From Kofleriaceae bacterium (lineage in GTDB: Bacteria > Myxococcota_A > Polyangia > Haliangiales > Haliangiaceae), in contig JAIOII010001593.1 in assembly GCA_019912685.1 (NCBI GenBank), forward strand, positions 1-51,088: DNA of 51,088 bases, given 5' to 3'. The translations under genes were made by a program, and so were the position numbers. Of the stretch, positions 42,933 to 51,088 are shown piece after piece (the stretch's first letter is position 1; the number at the start of each line of letters is the position of its first letter). The notes beneath the pieces were generated by a model. The model saw nothing but the letters and a program-made list of their open reading frames with translations. It made no database searches and had not been told where the DNA came from.

Positions 42933-45900
42933 CAGCGCTCCAACGCCGCGATGATGCGCTCGACGATGTCGGGCATGTCCGCACGAAGCGGGACCACGCG
43001 GTGTCCCTGCTCTTGGAGCGCCGACATGACCGCGCGCGCGTTCGGGGTCGCCAGATCGACCAGCCGCACGGAGTGCTCGCCGCGGGTGATGGTCGCGAGG
43101 TCGAGGTCGATCGCTCGCCCACCGCGCATCACTTCGTCGCCGGGTGTGATCACCACGCCCTCGATCTGCGCGAGCCTGGCGAGCGTGTCGTGCCAGCGGT
43201 CATCGAAGTCGTCGGGATCGAACGCGGGCGGTGGTGGCGCGTGCTCGACGTCGGATCCACCCGGCGAAGCGACGTCGTCGATCGCCGACGCCGGTCCGAA
43301 CACCGTGGTGTAGCGACCTAGGATCTCGCGCCACTCGGCCTGATGGTGGAAGCGGATCACCGACATGCCCGCGTTGGTCAGCCGCTCCTCGATCTGGCGG
43401 TCCTCGGTCCGCTGCGACTCCTCATCGTGATGTGGTCCGTCTACGAAGATCGCGACCTCGGCCTCGTGATAGTAGAAGTCGGGCCGGGCCCGGAGTTCCT
43501 CGAACAGCGGCTGTGCGAAGTCCGGCAGGCGGTGGCCACGCTCGTCCACGAGCCGGATCCATGTGCGCTCCAGCTCGGTCTGAGCCGCGCGCAGCAACTG
43601 TTCGAGCTGCTCGGGGCGCGGCAGCGGACCTGCCGCGAGCTCCGCCGTGCGGCGGGACCAGTCGAGCAACACCGGCGCGATCACGTGGCGATCGAGCACC
43701 TGGTGATCGCGTTGGTTGTAGTAGGAGAGCAGGCACTCGTAGCACGCGGCCTCGCAGCGCTCGCGGCCGGGAGGCTCGGCGATGTCGGCACCGGTGTCGG
43801 GATCGAAGTGCAACAACTCGAGCGCCTTGCGCGCGACGCGCGGCAACGCCTGCGGGTCCTCGACAAGTTGTCGCAGCACCCCGGCGCCACCCTCGGATGC
43901 CTCGTAGAACAGCAGCGTCTTGCGGTCGGTGTTGCTCGGCAGCGGCTCGGATCCGATCTCTCGATCCTCGAGCTGGTAGAGCACCTGGATCGCGGTCTTG
44001 AGCGCCGACTCGAGAGAGGCGAGCTGGCTTATCGTGAGCCCATAGCGGGGACGGACGATCAGCGCGTTGCGCGTGTCCTCCACGTAGGGAACCACACGCT
44101 CCACCCGAGGCGACATCGGGTCGTCGGGGCCGTCGGCGTCATCCTCGATCTCCTGGCTCTTGGCCCAGTACCCGCGCTCGACGTCGACCAGATAGCCGCG
44201 GATCTCCTTCTGCTTGCGGCGCCTCCAGCCGAGGTTCATCCGCCACAGCGTCGCGGCGGCGCCGTACTTGAGCAGCACCAGCGGCTCCTCTTCGTTGGCC
44301 TCGTCGGAAAGGAACGCCGTGCGCACGGACAGCGCGCCGTGGCGACTAGCGAACCGGACGCCGGTGCGCAGCTCGTAGCCCAGGCGGAACCGCTCTTCCT
44401 CGTCGGAGTTGATGCGATCGCGGCGACGGGTCGCCACGTTCTGCATACGGAACAAGTTGGGCCACTCGTGATCGAGCGGTGCGTGGCATGACTCGCAGAG
44501 GTCAGGCCCGGGACCGTCCTCGAGCGGGTGCAGGTAGCCGCACGCCTCGCAGATCTTTGCGCGACGCTTGATCGAGGCATCCTCGCGGTCGACCGGCAGG
44601 ATTACCTTGTTGACCACGTAGCGCGAGCCCTCGTGGTAGACGAGGCTGCGCGGACCGAACTCGGAGATTGCAAGGAACCGCGGGCGCGACAGGAAGTCGT
44701 CGTTGCCGCGTCTGCGGCGGCGTCCTGGCAAGAACGCGGACAGGGGCAACCGCGGGAAGTTGTATCCAGGGAGAAAGCCCTCGCTCGCGAAGTAGCGATA
44801 GCTGTAGAAGTCGGACTGCTGGTCGCCCGAGTCGTCAATCAGCAGATCGCGCTGGGCCTCTGCCTCGGCACGCAGCCTTCGGGCCGCGTCGCGATCGCGT
44901 GACTCGCGGGACGCGTCGCGGATGATCCGCGACTGTCGCTCCATCTGGCTCAATGCCGCGCGGTACAGAGTCCGCCAGCGCTCGCACGCCCGCTCGAAGC
45001 TGAGCGGGAGCTCGCGGAGCACCTGGTCGAGCCAGCGATCGACCGTGTCGCCAGGCGCGATCACCTGCGCGATCACGTCGCCGAGCGCGTCCTTGACTCG
45101 GTCGTGCGCGCGCGCGCGGAGCCCCGCATCGGCAAGCCGTTGCGCGAGCTGGGGCTGGACCTCTAGCGTCGGGTCGTCGCCAATCACGTCGAGCACATCG
45201 CGGAGCGACTGGCCAAGTGACACGCTACTCGACGACAGCCAGATCGCGTGAACGTGGGCTCGGATCAGCTCCTCGTTCTCCAGCTCGATGCGAGGGCTGG
45301 AGACCGAGCCGGCGACCATCGCCTCGGGACGCCGGAAGAAGTATTGGTCGTGCGGGCTGCCCGCGGAGCAATAGGTGTAGATGAACGCTGGCTGGCCGCT
45401 GCGCCCGGCGCGGCCGCTGCGCTGCGCGTAGTTCGCGGGCGTCGGCGGCACGTTGCGCATGTTGACGACGTTCAGCTCAGCGATGTCGACGCCAAGCTCC
45501 ATCGTCGGTGAGCAGAAGAGCACGGGCAGGCGCGCGTGGCGGAATGCCTCCTCGCGCTCCTCGCGCATGACGCTCGGCACCTGCGCGGTGTGCTCGCGCG
45601 CGCGCAGCTGGCGGAGGTCGGAGGTGTCCTGACGGTAGAACTGCGCGAAGAACGGGTTGGCGCGCAGGCCGCTGGCCGGCGGGTTCGGAACGCGGATCGG
45701 ATCGTGCGTGGCGCTCTCGCCGGTTCCTGCGCGCCACACCAGGCCCGAGGCGACGAGCTGATAGCCAGGGACGCCCCTGCCATGTGCGGGCTCGACGGCC
45801 TGGACGAGCCCGGCCGGTTGTTCGAGCAGTCGTAGCAGGTCGCGAAGGATCTGCGCGACGTCGTCGGTCGTCAGCGCTTCGCCGCCGGGTAGCACTCCGG

Positions 45901-48502
45901 TGCGCTTGAGCAGCCGTCCGAACCCGCCGCGCGGCGAGATGAACACGCTGAACGGCTGCACGGCGCTACGCCGCCGCCGGGAGCGAGCCTCGCCCTGCTC
46001 GTCGTCGTCATCATCCTCGTCCCCGCTGCGAGACGTCGGGAAGACGATCGTGCTGCGCTCGAGCCGCTCCTGTTCGTCGAGGGACCACGGCGCGATCAGG
46101 TGCTGGTTCGACAGCATCCGCACGCTCTCCTGTTCCTCCTCGTTGAGCGACGACACCCGGATCGCCAACTCGCGGCGCATGAAGTCGAGCAGCACGCGGC
46201 AGATCAGCTCGCGCTGCGCGGGCGTGGCCTGGGCGAGCGCGGGGTGCGCGGTGGACCAGCGGTGGTCGCCGGAGAACGGCTCCAGCGATACGTAGTCGAT
46301 GTCGAGCAGCCCGGCCTGCTCGAGATTGGGCGAGGTGATGCGCCAGCCGCGTCGTAGGTCGCGATAGAGGTAGTACGCGAGCACTTCGCGCAGCGCGCGA
46401 TCGGTCTGCTCGCGCTGCGCATACTCCACGGCCGGGTTGAGCGCGTATGCCTCGAGCGGCAGCGACAGCTGCCGGAACACGCCTCGCGCGAGTTGATCGT
46501 GCATCAGCCCATCGGGGCCCGCGTCCATCACCGCGCGCAGCAGCGCCGAGCGAAGCAGCCCGATCTCGACGAAGTCGTTGAAGTGCCCCGCTTGCAGCGA
46601 GGCGTCCTGCCGATTGTCGGTGAAGCTGAGCAGCTTGCGCGCCTCGGGTTGCAACGTCGCGTCGCGCCGTAGCCGGCGCACGGTCGACAGACCGAGCAGC
46701 GTGGTTGCGGTGCTGCGCCCCTCGGAGCCCAGCGTCGCGAGCTTGCCGAAGTCCGAGGTCTGATGCGCGCCGTAGGTGATGTCGCACTGGACGCAGAACA
46801 GGAACGGCGCCGGGAAGTAGGCGGCCTGGATGTCGCCGCCGCCCTCGACGCCGTCCGCTGATAGTGTGATCGGTCGGGGCACGCGCTCCCGCGCTGACCG
46901 CTTGACCACCGTCACGCCCCGCCGGTTCTGCTCTAGCCATGTGTCGGGCAGCCGTGCGATCACCGCCGCGGGGTCGGTCGGCCACGGATCCGCCTCGCTG
47001 ATGTAGAGGTATCCAGGCTCCGCGCCGTCGACCTCGAAGCGATCACCCAACTCGCGCGGTTCGAAGGTCACGCGGTCGTCGTTGCCGACCCGTCGCCGCA
47101 CCGAGTAGTACTCCTGGCCGCACTCACGGCAGAACGCGAGCGGCAATAGCGCGCGCGAACGGTTCGAGTCGGGCACGAATCGCTGCGGCCGCAACGTAAT
47201 GAACCGCGCCGCCTCGGGCTCGGGCGATGCATAAACGGCGTCGCCACGCGAGATGAACTGATGGAGCCGAAACGCGAAGATCGGCTTGTCCTGGTCATCC
47301 TTGGTCAGCAACCCGCGCCGGAGCGCCTCGACGCAGCGCTCGTGCGGTGCGCCGGTTGTGCCTTCGAGTAGCTCCGTCGCCCGGGTCAGCGTGAGCGGCG
47401 CGGAGCGGACCAGCCGCCCGCTGGACGGGTCCTCGGTGACGCCGATCGTCGACTCGATCCAGCTCGCGATCGGATGAGCGAGGAAGCTGTCGCGGTTGCC
47501 GTCGGGCGGCAGGTCGCCATTCGCGACCGCGTCGCGTAGCTCGGCGACGAACGCGGGATCGCCCAGATCCCGCGCGCGAGACGCGCGGCGCAGGGTCTCG
47601 CCGATTACGCGATCGGGGCGGACCGGCACGCCGAAGATCGTCGACGCGACTTCCGCCACGGCGCGTTGCTGAACTTCCCATGTGCCTGTGCTCGCCAGAG
47701 TCGCCGACGTGCCGACATGAATCAGATCGCTACGGCCGCACGCCTCGCGAACTCGCCGGACGAGCAGTCCGACGTCCGCACCTTGTCGGCCACGGTAGGT
47801 GTGAAGCTCGTCGAACACGAGGAACCGAAGGTCTTCGGCCTGTCGGATCAACTGCGCGTCGAAGGGACGCGTCAGCAGCAGCTCGAGCATCACGTAGTTC
47901 GTGAGCAGAATGTCGGGCGGGTTGGCGATGATCTCTCGCCGCTTCTCGTCGCTCTCCTGCCCCGTGTAGCGCTCGAACGTGACCGGCAGCTGATCCTTTG
48001 GGTATCCGAGCCGGAGGTACTTGCCCAGCTCGACGAGCTGGCTGTTGGCCAGCGCGTTCATCGGGTAGACGACGATCGCCTTGATGCTGCCCCGCTTCGG
48101 GTGACGAAGCGCGTGATCAACGATCGGTGCGATGTACGACAGGCTCTTGCCCGATCCTGTGCCGGTAGTGAGCACGTAACTGTCGCCCGCCAGCGCGGCG
48201 CGCACGCCGTCGACCTGGTGCCGGTGCAGTCGGAGCGGCTCGCGGATGGTCCCATCCTCGCGTTTGCGGGCGAAGATCTTCTTCGTCTCGGGATGGAGCT
48301 CGCCTCCCGAGATCAGCTCCTCGATTGACTCGCCAGGCTCGAACGCGGGACTGAGTTGCAGCAGCGGATCCGGCCACAGGTGGCCCTCGGCGAGTGCCGC
48401 ATCGACGCGCGCTCGGATCCGCTCGTCACGGATTGTGAAGAAGCTGCGGACATAGTCGGCGTACTCGCCGATGACCCGCTGACGAAGGTCAAAGACGTCC
48501 AC
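42932..48502 (-). CDS. Giant DUF1998 DEAD/DEAH helicase with C-terminal Vsr/PD-(D/E)XK-like nuclease
   Basis: This 1856-aa protein starts at GTG 48502. The helicase N-domain has Walker [17 protein letters not shown] near 110, the DExH-type box [17 protein letters not shown] and GTSATLAS. A long helical and zinc-containing middle follows ([22 protein letters not shown]), with an acidic insert DEDDDDDEQ. The helicase C-domain has [20 protein letters not shown] and [18 protein letters not shown] CxxC...CxxC zinc ribbon (CEACGY, CESCHA) precedes DUF1998, whose signature [18 protein letters not shown] lies near residue 1580. Residues about 1660-1740 resemble a Vsr/DUF559-type nuclease ([37 protein letters not shown]). 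It is comparable with DruE and DrmA+DrmB-type helicases in size and DUF1998 content. It is the first gene of the operon. Confidence 0.93.
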   Translation of the reverse strand: MDVFDLRQRVIGEYADYVRSFFTIRDERIRARVDAALAEGHLWPDPLLQLSPAFEPGESIEELISGGELHPETKKIFARKREDGTIREPLRLHRHQVDGVRAALAGDSYVLTTGTGSGKSLSYIAPIVDHALRHPKRGSIKAIVVYPMNALANSQLVELGKYLRLGYPKDQLPVTFERYTGQESDEKRREIIANPPDILLTNYVMLELLLTRPFDAQLIRQAEDLRFLVFDELHTYRGRQGADVGLLVRRVREACGRSDLIHVGTSATLASTGTWEVQQRAVAEVASTIFGVPVRPDRVIGETLRRASRARDLGDPAFVAELRDAVANGDLPPDGNRDSFLAHPIASWIESTIGVTEDPSSGRLVRSAPLTLTRATELLEGTTGAPHERCVEALRRGLLTKDDQDKPIFAFRLHQFISRGDAVYASPEPEAARFITLRPQRFVPDSNRSRALLPLAFCRECGQEYYSVRRRVGNDDRVTFEPRELGDRFEVDGAEPGYLYISEADPWPTDPAAVIARLPDTWLEQNRRGVTVVKRSARERVPRPITLSADGVEGGGDIQAAYFPAPFLFCVQCDITYGAHQTSDFGKLATLGSEGRSTATTLLGLSTVRRLRRDATLQPEARKLLSFTDNRQDASLQAGHFNDFVEIGLLRSALLRAVMDAGPDGLMHDQLARGVFRQLSLPLEAYALNPAVEYAQREQTDRALREVLAYYLYRDLRRGWRITSPNLEQAGLLDIDYVSLEPFSGDHRWSTAHPALAQATPAQRELICRVLLDFMRRELAIRVSSLNEEEQESVRMLSNQHLIAPWSLDEQERLERSTIVFPTSRSGDEDDDDDEQGEARSRRRRSAVQPFSVFISPRGGFGRLLKRTGVLPGGEALTTDDVAQILRDLLRLLEQPAGLVQAVEPAHGRGVPGYQLVASGLVWRAGTGESATHDPIRVPNPPASGLRANPFFAQFYRQDTSDLRQLRAREHTAQVPSVMREEREEAFRHARLPVLFCSPTMELGVDIAELNVVNMRNVPPTPANYAQRSGRAGRSGQPAFIYTYCSAGSPHDQYFFRRPEAMVAGSVSSPRIELENEELIRAHVHAIWLSSSSVSLGQSLRDVLDVIGDDPTLEVQPQLAQRLADAGLRARAHDRVKDALGDVIAQVIAPGDTVDRWLDQVLRELPLSFERACERWRTLYRAALSQMERQSRIIRDASRESRDRDAARRLRAEAEAQRDLLIDDSGDQQSDFYSYRYFASEGFLPGYNFPRLPLSAFLPGRRRRRGNDDFLSRPRFLAISEFGPRSLVYHEGSRYVVNKVILPVDREDASIKRRAKICEACGYLHPLEDGPGPDLCESCHAPLDHEWPNLFRMQNVATRRRDRINSDEEERFRLGYELRTGVRFASRHGALSVRTAFLSDEANEEEPLVLLKYGAAATLWRMNLGWRRRKQKEIRGYLVDVERGYWAKSQEIEDDADGPDDPMSPRVERVVPYVEDTRNALIVRPRYGLTISQLASLESALKTAIQVLYQLEDREIGSEPLPSNTDRKTLLFYEASEGGAGVLRQLVEDPQALPRVARKALELLHFDPDTGADIAEPPGRERCEAACYECLLSYYNQRDHQVLDRHVIAPVLLDWSRRTAELAAGPLPRPEQLEQLLRAAQTELERTWIRLVDERGHRLPDFAQPLFEELRARPDFYYHEAEVAIFVDGPHHDEESQRTEDRQIEERLTNAGMSVIRFHHQAEWREILGRYTTVFGPASAIDDVASPGGSDVEHAPPPPAFDPDDFDDRWHDTLARLAQIEGVVITPGDEVMRGGRAIDLDLATITRGEHSVRLVDLATPNARAVMSALQEQGHRVVPLRADMPDIVERIIAALER

Positions 48503-48852
48503 GGTGTACCCTCAACGCACGAAGCAGATCGGACGAACGTCGACCTCCCACGGGCTGCAAGTCCCCCAACTTCGCCATGCGGATCGCGACGTTACGATCC
48601 TAATGCTGGTAGGCGCAACCCCGGAGCCCCGTTGGTGCCGCAAACCGCGGCGTAGTGCGCGGCGGTCGGGGGCCATCTTCGGTCCCGCTATTCGACATCA
48701 CGCCCGCGGTCGTGCAGGAGATCTTCGTCGTCTCCTCCCGCAACGGCCGCTTGACGAGGAAGTCGACGGTGAGGACCTCGCTCGCTCCCTTTTGGGAGTG
48801 ACGGATTTGGGCTATCGCCGGTAGTTGACACCTGACCCGTCGCTCACGTCGC
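48503..48852. other. 350-bp non-coding or decayed stretch upstream of the defence operon
   Basis: No convincing gene is seen. A minus-strand open frame (48600-48884) reads SEVLTVDFLVKRPLREETTK with a Pro/Thr-rich end (PRPPRTTPRFAAPTGLRG). It lacks a good start and could be a decayed mobile-element or gene fragment. The operon promoter should lie here, but I could not identify -35/-10 boxes or an obvious operator. The adjacent PIN-like gene ends at 48853, so this stretch also holds its 3' region. Confidence 0.4.
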
Positions 48853-49614
48853 TCACCCATTGGCGAGCGCGTTCGCGACCTCATCTAGGCGACCGACGCG
48901 AATCATACGAAACCGGCACCCTTGCTCGACCAACGCCGGCTCGGCACCGCGCAAGAGATCGATGACGTTCTTGTCGGATGTGAAGACATCCGCATGAATC
49001 GCATAGCTCGCGTGCATCTCGTCGAAGATGTCGCTCGCACGAGGAACACGCGAACGATCATTCATGCGGCGACGTCTCAGGTACTCCGCAACATCTCCTC
49101 GGACTTTGATCGCTTGGAGCGCAGGGGCAAGAGCATCGTCAACAATCTCGTCGACAGTCTTGCCGATGATCGAAAGCACCTCCATCTTCGCCTCAGCAAG
49201 CTCGCGTTGCCGCCTCCGCTTCTCTTTCGTGGACTTCGCCTCGAACTCCGCACGCAGGCTTGAGGGAGCGTTGCGTTGTTCATTGGCTGCGTTTAGGTAC
49301 GCAGCGATCATGAACGGCAAGCCCTTGAACGTATCTGCATAGTGAGGAAAGAGAGAGAGCAAACGGTCCTTCGTCGCGGGAGCCCGGTCCCCCGGCCGGT
49401 GCGCATAGCGAACCGGAGCAAGGCTTGTGGCCGCCGTCGCCCATCGCTCTCGAGTTGCGTCGTCCGCGTTGGCGAGGTCGTAAACATGCGCCTGTGAGAG
49501 CAGCAGATTCGCGCCGGTCGCTTGAAACACGCTGCGCAACGCATCGACGTGCGGAGCGGTTCCGTCGGATATGTAGGCGAGATCCGCCTGATCGAGGTAG
49601 ACCATCTTCGGCAT
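48853..49614 (-). CDS. PIN-like domain protein, candidate RNase
   Basis: This 253-aa protein starts at MPKMVYLDQADLAYISDG, a strand followed by an Asp typical of PIN-like active sites. Further acidic positions lie in the C-terminal part: SDIFDEMHASYAIHADVFTSDKNVIDLL matches the D-x(2)-H...A-x-D-x-F-TSD pattern of PIN/VapC-type nucleases. A central Lys/Arg-rich helical region (STKEKRRRQRELAEAKMEVL) may contact RNA. There is no small antitoxin gene overlapping it, so it is not a simple VapBC pair. It is on the same strand as, and upstream of, the defence operon, separated by 350 bp, and could be an independent or linked abortive factor. The fold call is from motif spacing. Confidence 0.8.
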   Translation of the reverse strand: MPKMVYLDQADLAYISDGTAPHVDALRSVFQATGANLLLSQAHVYDLANADDATRERWATAATSLAPVRYAHRPGDRAPATKDRLLSLFPHYADTFKGLPFMIAAYLNAANEQRNAPSSLRAEFEAKSTKEKRRRQRELAEAKMEVLSIIGKTVDEIVDDALAPALQAIKVRGDVAEYLRRRRMNDRSRVPRASDIFDEMHASYAIHADVFTSDKNVIDLLRGAEPALVEQGCRFRMIRVGRLDEVANALANG

Positions 49615-49865
49615 GGCTAGCTGCCTTCACGGCGCCGTCTGAGCGGGGGAGCACCGTGACCGCGCACCGTGGTGCGCGGCCTGTCGGCTGTCAAGGTTGG
49701 CAAAATGGCCGAGATCTGCTCGCGCCGCGGGCACGCGCGTCGGACGCGGCGACCGCAGCCGCGCGGGAGTCACGCCGGCTGCGGTCGTGGCCGGATCGTG
49801 CCAGCATCGCCCGCAGTGCCCGCCGCCGCCGGTCCCGTCACAGACCGGAGTCAACGGCTCGCGCC

Positions 49866-50177
49866 GTGCGCCTGGTCGCCCTTCTACTCGCACGCCCGGA
49901 AGGGCAGACGCGCCACGAGCTGGCCGACCATTTCGGCTGGCACCAGCGCGACGTGGTGCCGCTCCTGATGCTGCTGGCGGCCCAGGGGCTGGTCATGCGG
50001 CAGGGAGACCTGTATCGAGCGGCGCCGGATGCGAGCACGCGCGGTGAGCAAACGGCGGACCGTCGTCCGCGACCGAAACGCCGCGCGCTCGACGGTGACC
50101 GCATCCGCATGCATGTCGGCAAGCGCGAAGTCTGTGCGGTCTCTACGTGCGATCAAGTAGATCGAGCGCGTCACTGA
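49866..50177 (+). CDS. Winged-helix DNA-binding protein
   Basis: This likely protein of 103 aa or more has a winged-helix fold (VRLVALLLARPEGQTRHELA, DHFGWHQRDVVPLLMLLAAQ, GLVMRQGDLYRAAP), with helix-turn-helix followed by a wing. The frame is open upstream. A GTG at 49656 preceded by GGGGGAG at suitable spacing would give a 173-aa form, whose extra part is Arg-rich and of doubtful coding quality. I therefore report the clearly coding part from GTG 49866. The C-terminal 35 residues are basic. It is divergent from the PIN-like gene and may regulate either that gene or the next plus-strand gene. The 49615-49865 stretch holds no other convincing gene. Confidence 0.55.
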   Translation: MRLVALLLARPEGQTRHELADHFGWHQRDVVPLLMLLAAQGLVMRQGDLYRAAPDASTRGEQTADRRPRPKRRALDGDRIRMHVGKREVCAVSTCDQVDRARH

Positions 50178-50395
50178 GCGCCCTGAAATCGCTCCCTGAG
50201 CCGCTCGCCAGGGTCCTCGATCGACCGCTCGCCGGCCTCGATGGGCCGCTCAGCGAGCTGCTCGCGGGGGTGCTCGCCGCTCTCGCCGGAGTCCTCGCCG
50301 CCCCCGCTCGCCCGGCTCCTCGCGCCATTCGCCGCGCCGCTCCCCACCTATTCGGAATGCGCGCCATAGCGAGGACGATCGAGACCGATCGGTGA
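50147..50395 (+). CDS. Possible small leucine-rich protein (doubtful)
   Basis: This is an 82-codon plus-strand frame (SLSALKSLPEPLARVLDRPL, then AGVLAALAGVLAAPARPAP) beginning with GTG and overlapping the winged-helix gene end by 31 nt. Third codon positions are mostly G or C, but that is weak evidence in this GC-rich DNA. A minus-strand frame over the same bases (ending at 50143) is also open and is no better. No ribosome site is obvious. From 50396 to 50553 I see no gene. Confidence 0.2.
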   Translation: MRSSRSSASLSALKSLPEPLARVLDRPLAGLDGPLSELLAGVLAALAGVLAAPARPAPRAIRRAAPHLFGMRAIARTIETDR

Positions 50396-50574
50396 TCGCA
50401 AGAGCCCCGAAATAAATCGCCCGCGAAGTTCATGCCAGATGCGGTGGCACGCGCGGTTGCAGACGACAGGAAGATGAGAGCCCTCGTGATCGACGCGCCG
50501 GCTTGGCGCGGATCGATACGAGGCAACCCGAACCCGGCGCCACGTGCGGCGCCATGCACCCGCGCCGTGCGGGT

Positions 50575-50579
50575 GGAGG
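50575..50579 (+). promoter_or_regulatory. Ribosome binding site for the right-edge gene
   Basis: GGAGG lies 4 nt (TCCC) before the GTG at 50584, a good site that favours this start over the in-frame ATG at 50554. Confidence 0.6.
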
Positions 50580-50583
50580 TCCC

Positions 50584-51088
50584 GTGTCCGAACTCGCGTT
50601 CAACTACAAGAACCGCCGCTTCACGCCCAAGAGCGATGCGGTGTCGTGGCTGGTGGAGCGACTCCGCGACGGCCAGCGCGGTCAGCTCGACGCCGTCATG
50701 AACGACGAGGGAGCCCCACTGACGGCGCCAATCGCCACCACGCCGCGCAGTGCCTTCCGTGCGCTGGTGAAGAACCAGCCCGGCCGGTACCGGCTCACGC
50801 AGCTCGACGGCGACATGATGCCGATCGAGGACGCGGAGACCGCGTACGTGACGGTGCCGCCGGTCGAGTCGCCGCGCGTGATCGACGATGACGGCGAGGC
50901 CGAGCCCGTCGTCTACGACGACGGGCCCGCGGCGCACCGCGCCACGGCGCCCGCGCCGGCCTACCGCAACGCCGCTCCGGCGCAGAGCGTGCCGGCGACG
51001 ATCACCGCGCCGTTCGGGACGTGGCCCGCGCTGCCGATCCCGACGGCGCTGTCCGGGACCGAGTACCTGCTCGCCGAGGCGCTGCGCG
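50584..51088 (+). CDS. Hypothetical protein, truncated by the window edge
   Basis: The first 168 codons of an unrecognised protein are visible, with no stop before the window ends. It starts VSELAFNYKNRRFTPKSDAV, continues with a helical segment (SWLVERLRDGQRGQLDAVMN) and a strand-rich part (FRALVKNQPGRYRLTQLDGD), then becomes Pro/Ala-rich and acidic (RVIDDDGEAEPVVYDDGPA, then APAPAYRNAAPAQS). Past that, TWPALPIPTALSGTEYLLAE suggests a new domain. It could be a modular or effector-type protein, but no family is recognised. GC3 is high and the ribosome site is good, so it is very probably real. Confidence 0.8.
   Translation, partial: MSELAFNYKNRRFTPKSDAVSWLVERLRDGQRGQLDAVMNDEGAPLTAPIATTPRSAFRALVKNQPGRYRLTQLDGDMMPIEDAETAYVTVPPVESPRVIDDDGEAEPVVYDDGPAAHRATAPAPAYRNAAPAQSVPATITAPFGTWPALPIPTALSGTEYLLAEALR

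Noticed and set aside
27469-48502. Calling the operon canonical class 1 DISARM or Druantia
   Set aside because: No separate DrmA, DrmB and PLD-type DrmC genes are seen, no other Druantia genes accompany the DUF1998 helicase, and McrBC, UvrD-type and SMC-like genes are added; only relationship of parts can be claimed.
50143-50937. Minus-strand open frame at the right edge
   Set aside because: It is antisense to a plus-strand gene with a good ribosome site and higher coding quality; its translation is His/Arg-rich.
1-51088. CRISPR arrays, rRNA, tRNA and intact insertion sequences
   Set aside because: No regularly spaced repeats, RNA gene signatures or transposase with terminal repeats were found by reading the sequence.

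Overview
The window is high-GC DNA with tightly packed, often overlapping genes. It most resembles a myxobacterium-type genome (Myxococcota/Polyangia-like). The clues are a Ser/Thr kinase ending in a membrane segment and PEGA domain, an FHA protein built like an NtrC regulator, and a lipoprotein with an Asp-Ala-Pro-Ile-rich linker. This is inference from gene style, not a placement by comparison.

Left part, about 0.1-21.7 kb, minus strand: one long polar gene string whose neighbours overlap or nearly touch. Read 5' to 3' it holds a small helical protein, a 2247-aa DUF4157 polymorphic toxin-like protein, a zinc-ribbon protein, a TPR membrane protein, an NHL-repeat lipoprotein, a Ser/Thr kinase, a second lipoprotein, a glycine-rich 522-aa protein, a 1981-aa RHS protein, and two small proteins. 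Both giant proteins end in what look like SAM-methyltransferase domains. Small genes directly downstream of each are candidate immunity genes. DUF4157 proteins are often cargo of extracellular contractile injection systems, but no injection-system structural gene is in the window.

Middle, 21.7-27.4 kb, plus strand: a divergent promoter region carrying a double palindrome. It is followed by an FHA/degenerate AAA+ regulator, a repeat-type helical protein, an ECF-like sigma factor, an acidic protein, and a protein with a pseudo-receiver-like end. A two-gene module follows, consisting of a STAS-like plus GHKL ATPase protein and a DUF4325-like protein.

Right part, 27.5-48.5 kb, minus strand: the most striking element, a 21-kb, seven-gene candidate defence operon. 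In transcription order it encodes (1) a giant DUF1998 helicase with a C-terminal Vsr/PD-(D/E)XK-like nuclease, (2) a UvrD-type helicase with a RelE/ParE-like N-terminus, (3) a DrmD-like SNF2 helicase, (4) a PglX/DrmMI-like adenine methyltransferase, (5) a Rad50/SMC-like ATPase, (6) an McrB with HARE-HTH and EVE-like domains, and (7) an McrC nuclease. The gene set mixes DISARM-like parts (SNF2, methylase, DUF1998 helicase) with a modified-DNA restriction system (McrBC) and an SMC-like sensor. I do not recognise this exact set as a named system. A PIN-like gene lies upstream of it on the same strand. The right edge has a winged-helix gene and the start of an unidentified plus-strand gene that runs off the window.
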